DNA from: Mycobacterium sp.
Lineage (GTDB): Bacteria > Actinomycetota > Actinomycetes > Mycobacteriales > Mycobacteriaceae
DNA length: 10,084 bases
Direction of reading: 5' to 3'
NCBI GenBank assembly: GCA_020438915.1
Contig: JAGQTR010000053.1
Span: 1 to 10,084 of the forward strand
Notes under the pieces: generated by a model
Database searches by the model: none
Seen by the model: only the letters and a program-made list of their open reading frames with translations
Told to the model about the DNA's origin: nothing
Position numbers and translations under genes: made by a program
Shown: positions 7,379-10,084 of the stretch, piece by piece
Position numbering within the stretch: position 1 is the first letter of the stretch
Layout of the letters: each line of letters starts with the position of its first letter

Positions 7379-8836
7379 CTAACCGGCCGGCGACGGCACG
7401 AAGATCTCTGTGGGTTGCGACCTGCCGCGCAGGGCCGTCTGCCCTCGGGGTGCCCACCTTTCGCGTTCGGCGGACTTCGTTCGGGTGATCGCCGCGATCG
7501 AGCACACCACTCTGCCGTCGAAGTCCTTGGCGCAGTCGGCCAATCGCGCCGCTTCATTCACCGCGTCGCCGACCACGGTGTATTCGTAGCGGTTTTCGGC
7601 GCCGATATTTCCAGCGAAGACCGGCCCCGCCGAAACACCGATACCGAAGTCCACTGGAAGCGTGCGCAACTGCACGGCCAGTTCGCGCGCCGTGGACAGA
7701 GCCGCCGATGTGGGATCGTCGATATGCAGGGGGGCGCCGAACACTGCAAGGGCCGCATCACCCTGGAACTTGTTGATCAACCCATGTTGCTCGTCGACTG
7801 CTGCGACCACGATACGGAAGAATTCGTTGAGTAGTCGGGCGATCTGATGGGGCTCGTGCTCAAATGCCAACCGCGTCGAGTCGACCAGGTCGACGAACAG
7901 GACCGCCACGTCGCGTTCATCGCCCGACGGTGAGGCGTCCTGCTCGACGGCGCGACGGGCGACTTCCTCCCCGACGTGCCGTCCGAACAGGTCGCGCAGC
8001 CGGTCGCGTTCCCGCAGTCCGGCGACCATTCGGTTGAAACCCCTTTGCAGTTGGCCGATCTCAGACCATTCGTACACTTCGATGGAGGTGTCGATGTGGC
8101 CCTTCTCGACGTCGGCCATTGCGGCGATCACCTGGTTCACCGGGTCAGAAATCGACGTCGAAACCACGATCATGGCGCGCAGTCCAAGCACCACGGCGAC
8201 CAATGCCAGGATGAGAAGCGCGAGTTCGATCGGAACGGAGTGTTCTCGCAGCAAGCCATTGCCGCGCATGATCAGCAGCAGGGCGATCGCCAGGCCCGGC
8301 AGGGCCGTGCACACGGTCCACGTCAGCAGTAGCCGGCTACGCACCCCCGGAGCGGCTGGGTGCTCGAAGTCGGTGGGAACGCGGGCAAGCAGCGGACGAA
8401 GCGTGCGCTGTGTGAACAGAAATCCGGTGCACACCGTGGCGATCGCCCCGAACAGGATCGCTGCGGGCAGCGCAACGAGGACCGCCGGCCCCGAGCCGAG
8501 GTTGAGCGGAACCAGGATCGCGGCGGCGAGTACCCACGGCGCGACCGTGATGAGGTATTGGCGCCGCATGACCTTCGTCGCGGCGCGTACCTGTGCCTCG
8601 GTGGGTGTCAGTCCAGCGCTCATCCAGCGCAGTGACGGCGCGACGTTCAACACCGCGCCCGCAGCCACCGTGGCGGTGCCGCCGACGCCGACCACCACGA
8701 GGGTGATCACATTGCCGGTGGTGACGACGCTGCGGCCGATGAGCGCCGCGACGATCGCGATCACTTCGGCAACCGTCAGCACGTATGCCGACGTGAGGCC
8801 GGCGACGTATCGGATCAATAGGCGGCGTGGCCTCAT
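7379..8836 (-). CDS. Membrane-bound class III adenylate cyclase (six TM helices, HAMP, catalytic domain)
   Basis: Makes cAMP from ATP. From the ATG at 8836 it is 485 aa: six hydrophobic helices at about 10-33, 42-65, 97-113, 118-142, 169-190 and 203-226, a HAMP linker (about 227-279), then the cyclase domain (about 305-470). Catalytic residues are all visible: metal-binding Asp316 (VLFVDLVDST) and Asp360 (KFQGDAALAVF), purine-specifying Lys356 and Thr420 (YEYTVVGD), transition-state Asn427 and Arg431 (VNEAARL). Lys plus Thr indicates adenylate rather than guanylate specificity, as in class IIIb enzymes. The architecture matches M. tuberculosis Rv1318c-1320c and Rv3645, which are somewhat longer, mainly at the N-terminus. 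A GTG at 8899 would add 21 residues, but those codons are poorer in third-position G/C than the rest and Arg-rich, so I prefer 8836; neither start has a clear Shine-Dalgarno. It follows the epimerase gene closely (3 or 66 bp) and is convergent with the dehydrogenase gene. The input signal is unknown. Confidence 0.93.
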   Translation of the reverse strand: MRPRRLLIRYVAGLTSAYVLTVAEVIAIVAALIGRSVVTTGNVITLVVVGVGGTATVAAGAVLNVAPSLRWMSAGLTPTEAQVRAATKVMRRQYLITVAPWVLAAAILVPLNLGSGPAVLVALPAAILFGAIATVCTGFLFTQRTLRPLLARVPTDFEHPAAPGVRSRLLLTWTVCTALPGLAIALLLIMRGNGLLREHSVPIELALLILALVAVVLGLRAMIVVSTSISDPVNQVIAAMADVEKGHIDTSIEVYEWSEIGQLQRGFNRMVAGLRERDRLRDLFGRHVGEEVARRAVEQDASPSGDERDVAVLFVDLVDSTRLAFEHEPHQIARLLNEFFRIVVAAVDEQHGLINKFQGDAALAVFGAPLHIDDPTSAALSTARELAVQLRTLPVDFGIGVSAGPVFAGNIGAENRYEYTVVGDAVNEAARLADCAKDFDGRVVCSIAAITRTKSAERERWAPRGQTALRGRSQPTEIFVPSPAG

Positions 8837-8902
8837 CGGGCCGAAGGTATCAGGGGTGCGAGTCGCTGATGGGCAGCGGCGTGCCCGCACGGCTACCACT
8901 GA

Positions 8903-9964
8903 TCACGAGTCCGGGGAGGGATCGCCGATCGTGCGTCGGATCGCACCCCACGGGTCGGCGTACTGGCCCGGCTGTTTCCAATAGGCAGAGCGACGCCGGA
9001 GTATCACGCGGACCAAGGGGGCCGCGGTTCGCAGCAGGTACTTGGACGGCCCGGCCCGCCGCGCCGCTTCGTCGAGCATCGCCTGCCAGGAATAGTGCTG
9101 GAATCCCAGGGCTTCCTGCGCGCGGGCGGTGTCCATCCAATCGGTGATGAACCAGTCGTCGTCGCTGTCAGGGTTGCCTTTGCGGCCTTCGGGCATGCCG
9201 TTCTTGAGGCCGCGCGCTGCCGCCAGTGCCCGCCCGACGTCACCTTGCAGCACCCGGTGGCTGTCATCGCCGGCGATCAGCAGTATTTCGTGCGCAACGT
9301 CGGCGGTCGTCGCGGCGGCGAAGGCCCACGCGACATCGCGGACATCGACGGTATGCAACCGGCCGTCGGATGGCAGCGCACTCTCGAAATAGAGCGCATC
9401 AAGATTGAATTTCATGGCTCTGGGGTCCACGCTGAGTACCCCGCCCAACCTCAACACCACCCACTCAAGTGACGAGTCCCGAACGATGGCCTCGGCCTCG
9501 GCCTTGTGGGCGCTGTAGAGGTCGCAGTGCCTCATCGGCATGTCTGCTGTCAGCGGACCGGCTGCGCGGTACGGATTGCGAACACCGAACACCGCATTGC
9601 TGGAGGCATGGACGAAACGAGGGGCCCTGGTCTGGGCCTCGGCGATGCCGACCAGCGTGGCTGTGGCGTCGACGTTGACCCGTCGGGCCAGTGCGCGGTT
9701 TTTGTAGATCGGCGGTGGAATCATCGCGGCAAGGTGGATGATCACCTCAGGAGCCACCGCGGAAACCATCTGGCTTGTGCTGTCAGCGTCGGTGAGATCT
9801 GCCCACTGCACGGTGACACCAGCGGGCAGTGTGTCGGCAGACTTGAGGTTTGCCGGTGTCTTCAGGTCGGCCACGACGACGCGACGCCCCAGGTCGGCCA
9901 AACGCTTGACAGTTGCCGAGCCGACGAGTCCGAACCCGCCGGTGACCAGCACCGTTCCCGACAT
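8903..9964 (-). CDS. NAD-dependent epimerase/dehydratase (extended SDR) family protein
   Basis: A 353-aa extended short-chain dehydrogenase/reductase. The N-terminal Rossmann motif TGGFGLVG (8-15) binds the dinucleotide, and Asp33 at the end of the second strand (VVVADL) favours NAD(H). HLAA (77-80), the NVDAT motif (97-101), a Ser pair (121-122) and the catalytic Y150-x-x-x-K154 (YSAHK) complete the active site. The second half (about 165-345) is the variable substrate domain and ends in a basic, partly hydrophobic stretch (LLRTAAPLVRVILRRR). Substrate candidates are nucleotide-sugars or, since 3-beta-hydroxysteroid dehydrogenases share this fold and a YxxxK motif, a sterol-like alcohol; sequence alone does not decide. 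The ATG at 9964 has GGGAG 6 nt upstream and begins the Rossmann strand directly; the longer open frame to 10036 adds an unlikely N-terminus. The adenylate cyclase gene follows immediately, suggesting co-transcription. Confidence 0.92.
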   Translation of the reverse strand: MSGTVLVTGGFGLVGSATVKRLADLGRRVVVADLKTPANLKSADTLPAGVTVQWADLTDADSTSQMVSAVAPEVIIHLAAMIPPPIYKNRALARRVNVDATATLVGIAEAQTRAPRFVHASSNAVFGVRNPYRAAGPLTADMPMRHCDLYSAHKAEAEAIVRDSSLEWVVLRLGGVLSVDPRAMKFNLDALYFESALPSDGRLHTVDVRDVAWAFAAATTADVAHEILLIAGDDSHRVLQGDVGRALAAARGLKNGMPEGRKGNPDSDDDWFITDWMDTARAQEALGFQHYSWQAMLDEAARRAGPSKYLLRTAAPLVRVILRRRSAYWKQPGQYADPWGAIRRTIGDPSPDS

Positions 9965-9970
9965 ACGGTG

Positions 9971-9975
9971 CTCCC
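9971..9975 (-). promoter_or_regulatory. Shine-Dalgarno for the epimerase gene
   Basis: GGGAG on the minus strand, 6 nt before the ATG at 9964. It decides that start over the longer open frame reaching 10036. Confidence 0.65.
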
Positions 9976-10084
9976 GATGATGAGTAGGATGCTCGCATTT
10001 TTGAGAAAAAATAACATACCCAGATGACCGGAACACCGACGCAGCACGGTGGACACCGGGTGTTGAGCAGTAGCGAGGAGATGC
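9976..10084. promoter_or_regulatory. AT-rich upstream region of the epimerase-cyclase unit with inverted repeats
   Basis: No gene is visible here. A short tract around 9997-10018 is strikingly A/T-rich for this genome. It contains a perfect 6-bp-arm inverted repeat, ATTTTT (9997-10002), GAGA, AAAAAT (10007-10012). The minus strand reads TATGTT at 10018-10013, usable as a -10 for the epimerase gene, though no good -35 was found. A second small repeat, CGGTG (10047-10051) and CACCG (10054-10058), lies further upstream. The region could hold promoters in both directions. Confidence 0.4.
10075..10080 (+). promoter_or_regulatory. Possible Shine-Dalgarno of a plus-strand gene starting just beyond the window
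   Basis: GAGGAG lies four bases before the window edge. The ATG at 10081 is directly adjacent and too close to be its start, so a start codon a few bases past the end would fit. This would make the epimerase gene divergent from an unseen neighbour. Weak evidence from motif alone. Confidence 0.25.

Noticed and set aside
10081..10084. Plus-strand start codon at 10081
   Set aside because: The ATG directly abuts the GAGGAG, leaving no spacing for initiation, and no coding sequence is left in the window to judge it.

Overview
The window reads as chromosomal DNA of a mycobacterium or close relative (Mycobacterium/Mycolicibacterium type). It is uniformly GC-rich with strong G/C third-position bias. 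The gene families are typical of that group: an FtsX permease with an ABC ATPase carrying a cyclic-nucleotide-binding tail (M. tuberculosis Rv0072/Rv0073 type, from memory), a tandem-fused acyl-CoA dehydrogenase of the FadE34/FadE22/FadE6 kind, and a six-helix HAMP adenylate cyclase of the Rv1318c-1320c/Rv3645 kind. No tRNA, rRNA, insertion sequence, phage gene or CRISPR array was seen. Seven complete genes and one gene cut by the left edge fill almost all of the sequence.

Left block (1-5006, all on the minus strand, read right to left): a TetR-family regulator, a small SRPBCC lipid-binding-fold protein, a type I sulfatase, an FtsX-like permease, and an ABC ATPase fused to a cNMP-binding domain. 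The SRPBCC and sulfatase genes overlap by 4 bp. The permease and ATPase genes are 2 bp apart with a strong Shine-Dalgarno between them. The other gaps are 37 and 67 bp with no visible terminator, so one long operon or two linked ones are possible.

Middle (5007-7343): a 105-bp divergent intergenic region separates the TetR gene from a plus-strand 743-aa fused acyl-CoA dehydrogenase. It holds a perfect 9-3-9 inverted repeat (5058-5078), very probably the TetR operator, lying just downstream of a plausible promoter for the dehydrogenase gene. The regulator probably controls both sides: acyl-CoA beta-oxidation on one, sulfatase plus SRPBCC protein on the other. The simplest reading is a small inducible catabolic module for a sulfated or otherwise esterified lipid-like substrate. 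The substrate cannot be read from sequence.

Right block (7379-9964, minus strand): an extended-SDR NAD-dependent epimerase/dehydrogenase followed by a membrane class III adenylate cyclase, convergent with the dehydrogenase gene (35-bp gap). An AT-rich upstream region (9965-10084) carries an inverted repeat, and at its right edge a possible Shine-Dalgarno for a plus-strand gene starting beyond the window.

A cAMP-producing enzyme and an ABC ATPase with an apparently intact cyclic-nucleotide pocket occur within 7 kb. A functional link between them is only a hypothesis. I found no clearly new type of system; the most testable new points are the operator and its regulon, and the TetR/SRPBCC/sulfatase//FadE gene set.
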